Assembly (NCBI RefSeq): GCF_964656455.1
Contig: NC_135721.1
Span: 88,950,754-89,014,753, forward strand
Direction of reading: 5' to 3'
Length of the DNA: 64,000 nt
Source of the DNA: Halichoerus grypus
Taxonomy: Eukaryota; Chordata; Mammalia; Carnivora; Phocidae
The notes beneath the pieces are model-generated. The model worked only from the letters and a program-made list of their open reading frames with translations. It was not told the origin of the DNA and did not search any database. The first letter of the stretch is position 1. Every line of letters starts with the position of its first letter. The position numbers and the translations under genes were made by a program. Shown here one piece after another: positions 49,249-60,675 of the stretch.

Positions 49249-49672
49249 TCAATGACAGCCTAACTGGATATAGTATTCTGGCTGCATATTTTTCTCGTTT
49301 AGTGCTCTGAATATATCATGCCAGTCCTTTCTGGCCTGCCAGGTCTCTGTGGATAGGTCTGCTGCCAATCTAATGTTTCTACCGTTGTAGGTTACCGACC
49401 TCTTCTCCCGAGCTGCTTTCAGGATTTTCTCTTTGTCTCTGAGACTTGTAGGTTTTACTCTTAGATGGTGGGGTGTTGACATATTTTTATTGATTTTGAG
49501 GGGAGTTCTCTGTGCTTCCTGGATTTTGATGCCTGTTTCCTTCTCCAAATTAGGGATGTTCTCTGCTGTAATTTGCTTCAATATACCTTCTGCCCCCCTC
49601 TCTCTCTCTTCTTCTGGGATCCCAATTATTCTAATATTGTTTCGTTTTATGGTATCACTTAGCTCTTAAATT
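49249..49672 (-). pseudogene. L1 ORF1 C-terminal fragment
   Basis: Open to 49249 with ORF1p RNA-binding and C-terminal domain features (ITAENIPNLEKETGIK, RVKPTSLRDKEKILKAARE, ARKDWHDIFRALNEK). The N-terminal coiled coil is lost through 5' truncation of the element. Ends about 180 bases before the ORF2 start. Confidence 0.85.
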
Positions 49673-49988
49673 CAGGGTGGTGCTTGGTATTAGTAAATTA
49701 GTTGTTCAGATGGCTTCCTACTGCCTTCTCGTCCAAGGAAAAAAATCCTAGATGCTGCTATATAGATTTCTTGGAGAAGTAGCCTCTTGCCCAGTGTTGT
49801 ACTCCAAATGAACATCACAGTTACCCTCTTCCCTGTGGCTTGCCTCTGTGATTCTAGCTGCCTATGGAAGGTTTTCCAGTATCAGAAGTCCTTTTTTTTT
49901 TTCTTTGCTTCTTTTTAAAAATTTCATTTTAAAATTTTTAATTGTGGGGAAATCACAGAAAAGTTACCCTTTTAACCATTAAAAAAAA

Positions 49989-50150
49989 TTTTTTTTTAAG
50001 GTTTTATTTGAGATTGAGAGAGCACAAGCGGAGGGGGAGGGGCAGAGGGAGAGGGAGAACAGCCACTGTTGCGGGCTCGATCCCAGGACTCTGAGATCCA
50101 GACGTGAGCCAAAGGCAGACGCTTAACCAACTGAGACATCCAGGCGCCCC
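49989..50150 (-). mobile_element. Can-SINE, antisense
   Basis: TTTTTTTTAAGGTTTTATTT through CAACTGAGACATCCAGGCGCCCC. Diverged copy. The flanks TAACCATTA and TAGCCAATA may be a worn duplication. Confidence 0.9.
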
Positions 50151-51089
50151 TAGCCAATACATTTTAGAGTTACAGACCTGTAACTAACAGATTAGCACTA
50201 ATGAAAATGTATTTGGGCAGTTTCTAGATCTGTAGTGGGAATTTTGCTGGTGTGTGAACTGTTTAGAACCCTATGTTAATAATTCTTCAGGAAATAGATG
50301 GGATACCACTTTTGAATGAAAACGATTGCTCTTAGTGATTAACATCATTCCGTGGGTAGGTATTAAAATCCACCAGTAATCATAGTAAAGAAGACAGAAT
50401 GATGTTTTGTTTTGTTTTGGTGGGATTTGAATAGTTTCTTTAAATGCACATTGGAAGTCCAAAGGGAACTGATAACTGTGTGCTCCAGCAAAAGATGAAA
50501 TAAAGTTAGGGGCAACATATGAGTAAGTAATTTTGATGTATTTTTTAATAAGCAGATCCTTCATAAGACTCTTCATAGGGTTTTGAATATCTCTGTTAAG
50601 AGAGTGGAAGAGTCAGGAAATCTTCAGCATTGCAAGTCATTTGGGGTCCCTGGGCTCATTATAAACACAGCTGCTGTCCCATTTGCGCCTCACCTGGCTG
50701 GCTGTTCTTCGGTGTTGACACTGGGGGCTGGGCGTGGCTGCACTGACAGCCTCTCATTTTGTTGGTCTTTATCATTTCATTACTTGAGGGCTAATAGGTG
50801 AGTTTTAGCTTATGAATCTTTCGAGGGGTGGAACATTTTCAGCCCCTTTTGTGGTCACATATGGGAAAACAGAACACAGCCAAAAGTCTTTATCAATTAG
50901 TTTTTAGTTCATTCATTTTGGTTTTCGGTCTTTTTCAGTTTGAGCTTTTTCTTTTTCAGAACTCAGATACTTTAAAACTTACAAAATTGAAATGGGTTTA
51001 GAGAGTGGAATCATACCTGCTTGCTGTTTTGCCCCAAATTCTGTTTCCTCCTTGCCACATTCATCCCATATATCCAGTTCATGGTTCCA

Positions 51090-51265
51090 CAGGGATTTTA
51101 CTGAGCACTAATCAGTCAAACTTCATTTTATAGGTGAAGAGATGTGACGCTCAGTGCTCTTGGACTCATCCCAAGTCATATAGCTCAGCAATGGTAGAAC
51201 TGGGATTAAAGCCCAGATCTTGTGTCAGTAAATCTATTGTTCTTTCCATTATGTTGTACACCATG
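51090..51265 (-). mobile_element. MIR SINE, antisense, diverged
   Basis: TTCATTTTATAGGTGAAGAG, CAAGTCATATAGCTCAGCAA and GAACTGGGATTAAAGCCCAG, the reverse MIR pattern. Confidence 0.75.
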
Positions 51266-52276
51266 GATAGCTCACTTATAATAATGATGTTGTGTAGTTT
51301 ATAATCTTCAAAGGGTTTCCACACTCGTGGTCTCATTTGATTTTCACTCCGTGACTTGGCGGGGTAGATTAGTATAATAGCAGCTAATGTTTATTGAAGG
51401 CATAACCTGAATGCTAGGGATAAGGGTACTTTTGCATACCTGAATCATTCTTTATCCATTTTTTAACTAGTTTTTAAAAACTTTAGCAATTGACTTCTAT
51501 GTTGATGCTGGATAAGAAGTCTGTCCACTCCGCGCATCGACCTGGTATTGCAGTACTTCAGGAATGGTGCACCCCCAATTTAATTTAAAAAAAAAAAGGT
51601 TATTTTAAGTAGTGTATTACAGTTTCAGAAGCATTAATCACTTCCCTCAAGGTCATCAAGCACTGTGGGACTAGATAGGGAGCCCAGTCTGCAAGAGTTT
51701 CGTCTAGAAGACACTTTTTATTTACAAGTTTGATAATTTTCTGGCTTATTGATAAAGGGCATTCTCTTCTTAGTGAGCAGGGTTAGTCAAGAGGACATGT
51801 AAGTCAGAAGGTTGCTTGGAACAGAGAAGATGAGAGTGTATGTATTATTTTTGAGTGTTTTTGTGTCAGGTTGTGGTATCCTGGTGTATTGCCCTCCTCT
51901 ATTCTAGGGAAAGTCCTATTTGAAGAAGCAAATCAGTCATCTAGACTGGAGAACTCTTGCCCTGAATATGGTTTGAGAGGCATAGGTGCCTCTTTTTTGA
52001 AGCTCCTTACTGGTTAGCAGAAACATAAGCCCTGACTTCATGGTATACTACTTTACAAGAATAGGTTTTTACATTATCCTGATTTCTGTAGAACCCCTAA
52101 ATGACTTACATTTAATTCCACCTGTTGTGTGGTTCTCGTTAGCATAAAAAGTGTGTATCGTTAACTAATCTTGTCCGTGTACCATTTTGGGGGGGAAGGA
52201 GTGTATCCTATTTCTGTCTATTAAACAACACAGAATTTGTGAATCTTCAGAAAGATGTTTTAAAATAAGAAAAATA

Positions 52277-52390
52277 GGGGCGCCCTGCTGGCTCAGCCAG
52301 TAGAGCATGGAACTCTTGATCTTGGGGTTGTGAGTTTGAGCCCCACTTTGGGTGTATAGCTTACTTAAAAATAAAATCTTAAAAAATAAT
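52277..52390 (+). mobile_element. Short tRNA-type carnivore SINE, sense
   Basis: GGGGCGCCCTGCTGGCTCAG head, GTGAGTTTGAGCCCCAC box-B-like sequence and an AAAATAAAATCTT tail. Diverged duplication AAAATAAGAAAAATA and GAAATAAGAGAAATA. Confidence 0.9.
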
Positions 52391-52877
52391 GAAATAAGAG
52401 AAATAAAAAAGTAGATGAAATGAAAGATACAGGGTGTGGTTTCAAATATAGATATACTGGGGTGCAGTGTACTGAGACATTCCTATTGCTGCCTTGCTTT
52501 ATTTCTTACATGTAAGTTCATTTTCTTTATTTAACAAGAATTTATTGATTTTCTATTATATGCAAGATTAATGGCTATTTTATATAGTATGTTTTTCATA
52601 TTTTCATTCTATAATGTTTGAGTATGGTAAAGGAGAGGAGTGTGGGTCTAACTGAAATAAGTGAAGTATGAATAATCTTTGATGCTGTGTACATATGAAC
52701 AGAAGTCTGATAAGCCTACTTGTTACTTGCTTCCTGTCACCTGGGTCTCTCTTTTATTGACCTTACAGTTTAGGTTGTTAGGTAGCTTTGCTGCATGCCA
52801 GGTTGGTCTGTTACTGTTCTTTGCCGGCATCATAGATGTGAGTCATGTAGTTTTCTTTGTGTCCAGAGTTTGTTTTT

Positions 52878-53092
52878 GTCTTTTAAGTTTTGTGTGTGTT
52901 TTTAAAGATTTTATTTATTTATTTGAGAGAGAGAGAATGAGAGAGAGAGAGCACATGAGAGGGGAGAGGGTCAGAGGGAGAAGCAGACTCCCCACTGCGC
53001 AGGGAGCCCGATGCGGGACTCAATCCTGGGACTCCAGGATCATGACCTGAGCTGAAGGCAGTCGCTTAACCAGCTGAGCCACCGAGGCACCC
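52878..53092 (-). mobile_element. Can-SINE, antisense
   Basis: TAAAGATTTTATTTATTTAT through GAGCCACCGAGGCACCCC. Near-identical duplication AGAGTTTGTTTTT and GGAGTTTGTTTTT. Confidence 0.95.
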
Positions 53093-53238
53093 CTGGAGTT
53101 TGTTTTTTTTCTTCTCCCTACTCTTCCTGCCTAATATCTTTCCCTTAAGTTCATTTGTAGGGCTAGTTAGTGTTTCCTTAATTGGTACTTCTTTTTAGAT
53201 TGTAAAAGTTTAGAACTCATACAAAAATGTCTAATTTC

Positions 53239-53264
53239 TATAAAATAAAAAAAATAAAAAAAAT
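53239..53264. mobile_element. Possible tail-only retroposon insertion
   Basis: A 26-base A-rich block with TAAA units lies exactly between two perfect copies of AAAATGTCTAATTTC (53224-53238 and 53265-53279). That is the layout of target-primed insertion of a poly(A) tail with no body. Simple tandem duplication plus slippage is the alternative. Confidence 0.6.
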
Positions 53265-54269
53265 AAAATGTCTAATTTCATTTATCTCAGAATTGCCTAG
53301 TAAGATATGGTGCTTTATACCCAGTAATCTTCCATTAGCTTTGATCTATAGGTAGTTTAGTGTGGTGTCCCCTATACCCGTCTGAATTATTTCTTAGATG
53401 CCATAATTACCTATGCTATGAGAAGTAATCTGCAGTTGTCTACTGAACTACCTAGCATCTATTGTCTGACAAAAGAAAGTTATACAACTGATGTCATACA
53501 ACAGTGACAGGGCTGATAAATTGCCATTCCCAATATTCAGCAAACACCAGATTTGCAGTTAGGTTTTTACCCCAGTCCACTGTCATAGGCCATCTTAGTC
53601 TATACATGGATTATTTAAATGAATTTGATAGTACAAGTTGCCTTAAGTCTTTTCTGGAATAAGTAAAGGAGGTCTGCATAAATAAATCTAGAGCATCAAG
53701 ACTGTTACATAATCAAATGTTTAAAATTTGTTGCTAAAGTATATGGATATAGAATTAATTTTTATATTTGATTTCTGAAAATAGTTCTTCAGTGTGTCTT
53801 ACATAGAGTACAAAAGGGAACTGTGAAAGGATTTTAATCTAAAATGGAGTAAGAGGATAAGAAATGGAGGATCTTAGGCATATGCCCTCAGAGGAACGAA
53901 CTTAAAAATTGAGGGGCTGATTTCCTGTAAATGCCTGATGTACAAAAGATGGAGACTTCTCTCCTGACCAATGAATATCTGCCAAGAATCTCTCTCCATT
54001 CTCAAGCCAATGAACTTACTGCTTGGACTCCAGCTGGGCTTCTCCTCTTTGCAGTCCTTGCCCATAAATACAGCCCATCCCAAACCCTCAACAGACGTGC
54101 CTGTAGCTTTGTACAGAATGCATTTCGTGAATTGAAATTCTTCTGTTCTCAAACAAATTCAGTTTCTGGTAAAATGAGCTTTCCTCAGTTTTCCTCTTTA
54201 TTTAGGTTGACAGAAATCTAGTAGTCAACTACCCAAACCTCTTACAATAAAAGACCCAGACAATACAAT

Positions 54270-54350
54270 AATTGAGACCTAGAGAGATGGAGATGTACCA
54301 GACATCAGTGAAACCAGTTAGTGGCAGAGCCTGGACTAGAAACAATTCCT
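54270..54350 (-). mobile_element. MIR SINE remnant, antisense
   Basis: GTTAGTGGCAGAGCCTGGAC is the reverse of the MIR core. Short and diverged. Confidence 0.55.
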
Positions 54351-54640
54351 CTTACCCTTGCTCTTTTATTCATAATCTTTTGATTCACTTGTGCTGTATA
54401 TTATGTTACAAACAATAACAGATTGACTGTTATTACTGTAGTTTTATTCAGTCAGTATTTAACATTGATTAATACAGATATTTATTGCTTTCCTTGCTGC
54501 ATTTTTTTTCCTGTATTTTTGACCTTTCAAGATAATTTTTCTTCTACCTGAGGGATATGTTTTAGGATTTCTTTAGTGCAAGTTTGCTGGTGGCATTAGC
54601 TTTCTGTTTTTATTTGCCCAAAATACCTTTATTTCATCTT

Positions 54641-54837
54641 TTTTTTTAAGACTTTAGAAGATTAAGATTTTAAGATTTAAGAGAATGAGAGAGAAAGCAC
54701 ATGAGAGGTGGGGGGTCAGAGGGAGAAGCAGACTCCCTGCTGACTAGGGAGCCTGATACGGGACTCCATCCCGGGACTCCAGGATCATGACCTGAGCTGA
54801 AGGCAGTCGCTCAACCAACTGAGCCACCCAGTCACCC
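54641..54837 (-). mobile_element. Can-SINE, antisense
   Basis: TTTTTTTAAGACTTTAGAAG through GAGCCACCCAGTCACCC. Duplication TATTTCATCTT at 54630-54640 and 54838-54848. Confidence 0.95.
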
Positions 54838-55049
54838 TATTTCATCTTGACTGAATTTTTCTCTGCATATAGAATTCTAAGTAAGTTAATTATTTATTTC
54901 AGCACTGTTGTCATCTGGCGCTGTTGTTTCTGTTGAAAAGACAGTTGTTTAATTGGTGCTCCTTTGAATTTTTTGAATGGAATCTCTGTTTTTCCCCACC
55001 CGTGGCAGCTGCTTATTTCCTTGAACACGGTAGGCATAGTTCAGTTTTT

Positions 55050-55239
55050 TTGTTTTGTTTTTTTTTTTTAAAGATTTTATTTATTTATTTGAGAGAGAGA
55101 GAGAGCACAAGAGGGGGGAGAGGGAGAAGCAGACTCCCTGCTGAGCAGGTAGCCCGATGCGGGACTCGATCCCGGGACTCCAGGATCATGACCTGAGCCG
55201 AAGGCAGTCGCTTAACCAACTGAGCCACCCAGGTGCCCA
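55050..55239 (-). mobile_element. Can-SINE, antisense, 16-bp target duplication
   Basis: Ends GAGCCACCCAGGTGCCCA. The exact duplication GCATAGTTCAGTTTTT is at 55034-55049 and 55240-55255. Confidence 0.95.
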
Positions 55240-55494
55240 GCATAGTTCAGTTTTTAATCTGGTTAAAATCAGTATCTGGAATCTGTGTAGGTCAGTTTAT
55301 TTTGTTTCTGTTGGTTCTCACTCATGGGATCTTACTACTTTGTGTGTCTGGTTATTTTTATTTGTGTGCCAGACTTTGTATTTTCCAAATGGTTTGCAAA
55401 AACATGGGAAGGTTAGGATGTTGTTATCCTCCATAGAAGATTTACATTGCTTCTGCCGGATGCTTTGGAGCACTGAGCAGTCCAGGATCATCTT

Positions 55495-57868
55495 TTTGTT
55501 TTTTTGTTTTTTTAATTATAATTCTAGTATAGTTCATATACAATGTTATATTAGTTTCAGGTGTATAATACAGTGATTCAACAATTCAGTACATCACTCA
55601 GTGCTCATCATGATAAGTGTACGCTTTAATCCCCTTCACTTATTTCATCTCTCCACCCACCTCCCCTCTAGTAACTAGTAACCATCAGTTTGTTCTCAGA
55701 GTCTGTTTTTTGGCTTGTCTCTTTGTCTTTGTTTTGTTTTAAATTCCACATATGAGTGAAATCATATGGTATTTGTCTTTCTCTGACCAGCTCTGGGCTC
55801 TCTTTTCTGTTCCATTGATGTTTGTGTCTGTTTTTGTGTCAGTACCATACTGTTTTGATTACTGCAGCTTTGTAGTGCATCTCAAAATCTGGAATTGTGA
55901 TATACCTCCAGTTTTGTTTTTCTTTTTCAAGATTGCTTTGGCTATTTGGGGTCTTTTGTGGGTCTATCCAGATTTTAGGGTTATTTGTTCCAGTTCTGTG
56001 AAATACGCTGTTGGTATTTTAATACAGATTGTATTAAATCTGTAGATTGCTATAGGTAATATGGATACTCTAACTGTTGGGTCTCCCATCCATGAGCAAG
56101 GTATATCCTTCCATTTGTTTTCTTCTTCAGTTTCTTTCATCCATGTTTTACAGTTTTTAGAGTACAGGTTTTTCCCCTCCTTGGTTAAGCTTATTCCTAG
56201 GTACTTTATTTTTTGGTGTAATTGTAAGTGGGATTGTTTTATTAATATCTCTTTCTGCTTCATTATTAGTGTATAGAAATGCAACAGATTCCCATGTATT
56301 GATTTTGTATTCTGTAACCTTAACAAATTCATTTATCAGTGGAGTCTTTAGGGTTTTCTACGTATAGTATCATGTCATCTGTAAACGATGAAAGTTGCTT
56401 CTTTACCAATTTGGATGCCTTTTCTTTCTGTTATCTAATTGTTGTGGCTAGGACTTCCAGTACTATGTTGAATAAAAGTTGTGAGAATGGACATCCTTGT
56501 CTTGTTCCTGATCTTAGGGAAAAGACACTCAGTTTTTCACGGTTGAGTATAGTTTTATAAGGTCTTATAAGACATTTATTGTGTTATGTTCTCTCTAAAC
56601 CTACTTTGTTGAGGGTTTTTTTGTCATGAGTGGGTGTTAAATGCGTTTTTTGCATCTATTGAAAAGATCATATGAATGTTTTCCCTTTTTTTGTTGATGT
56701 GAATATTGAACCACCCTTGCATACCTAGGTAAATCTTGCTTGATCATAATGATTTTTTTAATGTATTGTCAGATTCATCTTGGTAATACTTTGTTGAGGA
56801 TTTTTGCATCTGTGTTCATCAGAGATACTGGCCTGTATGTAGTTCCCTTTTTTTGTAGTGTCTATCTGGTTTTGATATGTGGGTAATGCTAGCCTCATAG
56901 AATGAATTTGGAAGCATTCCTTCCTCTTCAGGTTTTTGGGATAGTTTGAGAAGAATTGGTATCAGTTCTTCTTTAAATGTTTTCTAAAATTCACCTTTGA
57001 GGCCATCTGGTCCTGGACTTGTTTGTTGGGAGTTTTTTGATTACTGATTCAATTTCATTGTTAATCGCTCTGTTCAGATTTTCTATTTCTTCCTCATTGA
57101 GTTTTGGGAAGTTACTGTTTCTAGGAATTTACTTCTTATAGATTGTCCAATTTGTTGGTATATAATTTTTCGTAATATTCTCTTATAAACTGGGGCGCCT
57201 GGGTGGCTCAGTTGGTTAAGCGTCTGCCTTCAGCTCAGGTCATGATCCCAGGGTCCTGGGATGGAGCCCCGCCACGGGCTCCCTGCTTAGCGGGGAGCCT
57301 GCTTCTCCACCCCGCTCATGCTCTCTTGCATGTGCTCTCACTCTCTCAAATAAATAAATAAAATCTAAAAAATATATGTATTCTCTTATAATCCTTCGTA
57401 TTTCTGTGGTGGTGTTTGTTGTTTCTCCTCTTTTATTTCTGATTTTGTTGATTCGAATCCTCTCTCTCTTTTTTTTTTTCCTTTTATGCATCTGGCTAAA
57501 GGTTTATCAGTTTTGTTGTTTTTTCAAAGAACCAGCTCCTGGTTTCATTGATCTGTTCTATTGCTTTTTTGGTTTCTATTTTGTTTATTTCTGCTCTAGT
57601 CATTATTATTTCCTTCTTTCTACTGGTTTTTCTACCTCCTTCAGGTGTAACGTTAAGTTCTTGATTTGAGATTTTTCTTCTTGAAGTAGGCCGGTATTGC
57701 TATAAACTTCCCTCTTAGAACAGCTTTGATGAATTCCAAAGACTTTGGACCATTGTGTTTTCATTTTCATTTGGCTTTTTGTATTTTTTGATTTCTTCCT
57801 TGATTTCTTGGTTGACTCATTCATTGTTTAGTAGCATGTTACTTAACTTCCATATATTTGTGTTCTGT
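55495..57868 (-). mobile_element. Older carnivore L1, antisense, 5'-truncated in ORF2, internal deletion, one nested SINE
   Basis: 3' UTR at 55495-55790, then an abrupt jump at about 55790 into the distal part of ORF2 (the expected C-terminal ORF2 sequence is missing), continuing to truncation at 57868. The duplication AGTCCAGGATCATCTT (55479-55494) recurs as AGTCTAGGATCATCTT (57869-57884). ORF2 is broken into short frames, more decayed than the copy at 45049. The RT box still reads FTDD at 56374-56385. Confidence 0.9.
57189..57378 (+). mobile_element. Can-SINE, sense, nested in L1
   Basis: GGGGCGCCTGGGTGGCTCAG head from about 57193 and AAATAAATAAATAAAATC tail. The exact duplication TATTCTCTTATAA is at 57176-57188 and 57379-57391. 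Confidence 0.95.
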
Positions 57869-57884
57869 AGTCTAGGATCATCTT

Positions 57885-60209
57885 AATTTACTTTAAGAGA
57901 CTGAAATAATCCAAGGTAGGATATGTTTTTGGCAAAACTTGGTCTGTGTACTTCCAGTTTACTTACTGCTAGGATCCTAATCCTAAGTGTGGAGATTTAT
58001 ATTCTTGGAGGACACTTAAATTCTAACTTTTGTTCCCTTACTGTGTTTGTTCAAAAACCTTGCCCAGCCTTTCAGCTACTCTTTTATAATTGCCACGTGT
58101 TCTCAGAGGAAAAAACTGTCCCAATCTGGGAAGGAGAGGTGAAGTGGCAGGTTTTCTTTTTCATCTTGTAAATCTTGGCCCAGTAATTTTTCATTATTTT
58201 CTGGGCCTTCTATGCCTTTTTTTTTTTAATGTTTTGTCTAGCTTTCTTCTTCCTAAGCAGGAAGGTTGATCCAAATAACCTAGTTTACTATTTGTTATGG
58301 GATTTTCTAAAAGCAGAATTTGAATGTATAAAATGAAATTTGTTTCTCATTTCTTTTTCCCTTTTTTCGGTCTTATTATTTGAACCCTCAATCAATATGA
58401 GCTTGCTGTACTCGGTAAAATTAGTGGAAATGAAGAAATTACTAATTTCAGTCTCATTCCTTTTCAAAGCTTAAACATTTGTCTGGGATAGCTTTATTAC
58501 TTTGGAATAGAGAAAGAACCTTTAAAATTTTTTTAAATTTATTATAACTTCGATTCATAGTTTTCTACCCTCATTAAACTACTGTTAATATTTCATATTG
58601 GCCTTTTGCTGCAGTAGTTACCCAGTAGATCTTAAATGAATAAGGCTCTTAAGTAATTGATTAGCCAACTGAATTAAACTTTGATAATATATTTTATTCT
58701 TTAACTTACTATCATTTAGCTGATTGTTGCCTTTAATTTTTGTGAGTATGCATCCTTAACATATAATGGCCAGAACTCCCAAACTGTTTACTTGTAAGGG
58801 CAGATGTATGGATTCAGAGTTTATATGAGATCAAGAACTGTGTGTTAACACATCTCCCAGATTCCTTTAAGGTAAGGGGAGAAGTCTTGAATGACTAGAC
58901 AAAGTGAGCCCCTTGAAAAAAGAAGTACTTAGCAGAGCAAATATGGCAGTTCTGGGACTCATAATGAACACATTGGGTAGCCATGCCCCTACCTTTGTCA
59001 GACTGAAAACAACGCCAACTCTTCTCTTCGCCAGCATCCACGTCCCCTAATCTGGGTTAATCACCTTGCCTCCTGTTTGCAGAGCTCTTTGTTCATGCCC
59101 CTTGTCTCTCTTTCAGACTTGCATTTTTTAAGAGAATGTCTCTACATATCTTTTAGACCCCTTTTAAGAGTAGACAGTAAAAATTCCTAATTAATATTAA
59201 TGGCAGCAAGGGAAAAGTATAAATCACATAATATGTCAAATATAGAAGTATTTGAAAGAAAATATCTGCTGATGTGTGTGGCTAAAGTGTCATGTTTTAA
59301 GGTGTCATTTAGTAACAAATTCTTATAAACCATATCAAAGCTGATTTGACTTGGATAATGTACAGAGCTTCTCTCGGAGCATATTAATTGATACTAACTT
59401 GTACATAGTTAGTGGAAGAAAAATAACCTAAACAGAGGACATGATAATTTTGTGAAGGATAATGCAGTCATGTCTAAAGATGTAGCCATATGGCTAGAAG
59501 AATTTTATAAGGAGTTTCAATTTAATGCCTGCTTTGACTTCTGAACCATTTTATATCTTGCTAGCCACTAAGCCAGCTGACACTTGAGAATAAGCCATTA
59601 TTTGGTCATTTTGGTGGTTTAATGGGATAGTGGGTCAAGTGCCTTAAGGAGAATGCCAGATTTGATAGTTTATTATAAGTGATAATCCTTCTGCATTATC
59701 TCCCCTAGATGTGTTGTTTTAATTGACTTCTTTTAGGGGTTTTTGCATAATAGATGAATTACACTGTGACTGCACTCTTAAGTGTCTAGTATGTAATAGC
59801 AAAGACAGAGTTTAAGAGCCATATCAGAGGGCAATTCATGAAGGAAAATGTTTTCTTGGGTTCTGTTAATACTAATTAATGTTAACAAGTAAGTGTGGCC
59901 ATGTTAGTCTAATTTGGTGATTCTTTATGCAAATGTATATTAGGTTTGATGCTCAGGAATGCATAAAAGTTTTTGCTATAAAACTAAATTTATAGTAGTT
60001 ATAATTTAAACCTGATACTTACCTACAGGTGTTTTAGGAACAAATTTCACTTAGAAGCAGGAGAATATATGCTTTGGAAAGAGTTTTTAACTTTCACAAA
60101 TTGAATATTTGAGTTTATTTTAACTTATTTTTCTTGATTTGAAATAAAATGTTAATTAGTAGTGCATTATGTTATAAAATTCACTTTTTTTTTTTCCCCC
60201 TTAATACAG
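57885..60209. other. Repeat-poor distal part of REV1 intron 1
   Basis: About 2.3 kb before exon 2 without a repeat I can name. A T/C-rich tract (TTTTTTTTTTCCCCC) ends at the exon 2 acceptor. No exon or gene seen. Confidence 0.4.
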
Positions 60210-60273
60210 AAGCTCCACCATGAGACGAGGTGGATGGAGGAGGCGAGCTGAAAATGATGGCTGGGAAAAATGG
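60210..60273 (+). other. REV1: REV1 exon 2 (5' UTR tail plus first 18 codons)
   Basis: Acceptor ATACAG ends at 60209. Ten 5' UTR bases precede the ATG. The exon ends in TGG with donor GTGTGT at 60274, keeping phase 0. Confidence 0.9.
60220..60273 (+). CDS. REV1: REV1 coding segment 1 (N-terminus), gene continues in exon 3
   Basis: REV1 is the Y-family DNA polymerase (deoxycytidyl transferase) that scaffolds translesion synthesis in the nucleus through its BRCT, ubiquitin-binding and C-terminal domains. This exon encodes residues 1-18, MRRGGWRRRAENDGWEKW, nearly identical to the known mammalian REV1 N-terminus. The ATG at 60220-60222 has A at -3 (CCACCATGA) and is the first in exon 2. The predicted upstream ORF ends across it. 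Only about 60 of some 1,250 residues fall in this window. Confidence 0.93.
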
Positions 60274-60641
60274 GTGTGTTTTAAAAGAATAAAAATACTT
60301 ATATTTAATTGTCTAGGTATTTTTCATTCTTCTTGTAGGTTATAGTGTGGTTTAAGGCATTTTTTTAAAGTGTAAATCACTTTAGGTATCAATTCTTCTG
60401 AGTTTTCACAACGTATTGAAAGCTTGTTTAAACTTTTTAACATGTGAACTTTATTTTATCTTGAGGAAATAAATGTTCTGGTACACAGGTATTTATTTAT
60501 GGTAATGGTATTGCAGCAGTGCTAATAATACTGAAAAACAGGAAAACTGGTATACCGTAGTAGGGGATTGATCAGATAAATTGCCTCTATGTAGTGGAAC
60601 ACCATTCAACCATTATTTATCTTTACATTTTTCTTTCTTTC

Positions 60642-60675
<34 letters not shown>

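Larger units (their letters stand above)
45049..49673 (-). mobile_element. Carnivore L1, antisense to REV1, 5'-truncated in ORF1, with two nested SINEs
   Basis: Poly(T)-started L1 read on the minus strand: 3' UTR (45049-45265), ORF2 and the C-terminal part of ORF1, truncated near 49673. Diverged flanking duplication AGGGCAGTACTTGGTGTT (45031-45048) and AGGGTGGTGCTTGGTATT (49674-49691). Two Can-SINEs with their own perfect duplications interrupt ORF2. Without them the L1 is about 4.2 kb. Reading frames are still long, so the insertion is moderately young, but they are broken and it cannot move. Confidence 0.95.
31383..60209 (+). other. REV1: REV1 intron 1 (about 28.8 kb)
   Basis: Bounded by the GTGAGC donor at 31383 and a T/C-rich tract with an ATACAG acceptor ending at 60209. 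Full of transposable elements, mainly antisense to REV1. Parts without any recognised element are 31966-33087, 35326-35879, 36691-37191, 37420-38013, 39216-39994, 40684-41514, 42790-43573, 43770-44467, 44702-45030, 49692-49988, 50151-51089, 51266-52261, 53280-54269 and 57885-60209. I see no additional exon or gene in them. Confidence 0.7.

Noticed and set aside
54641..55239. Two adjacent antisense SINEs as a possible duplication
   Set aside because: Each has its own different target duplication, so they are separate insertions.
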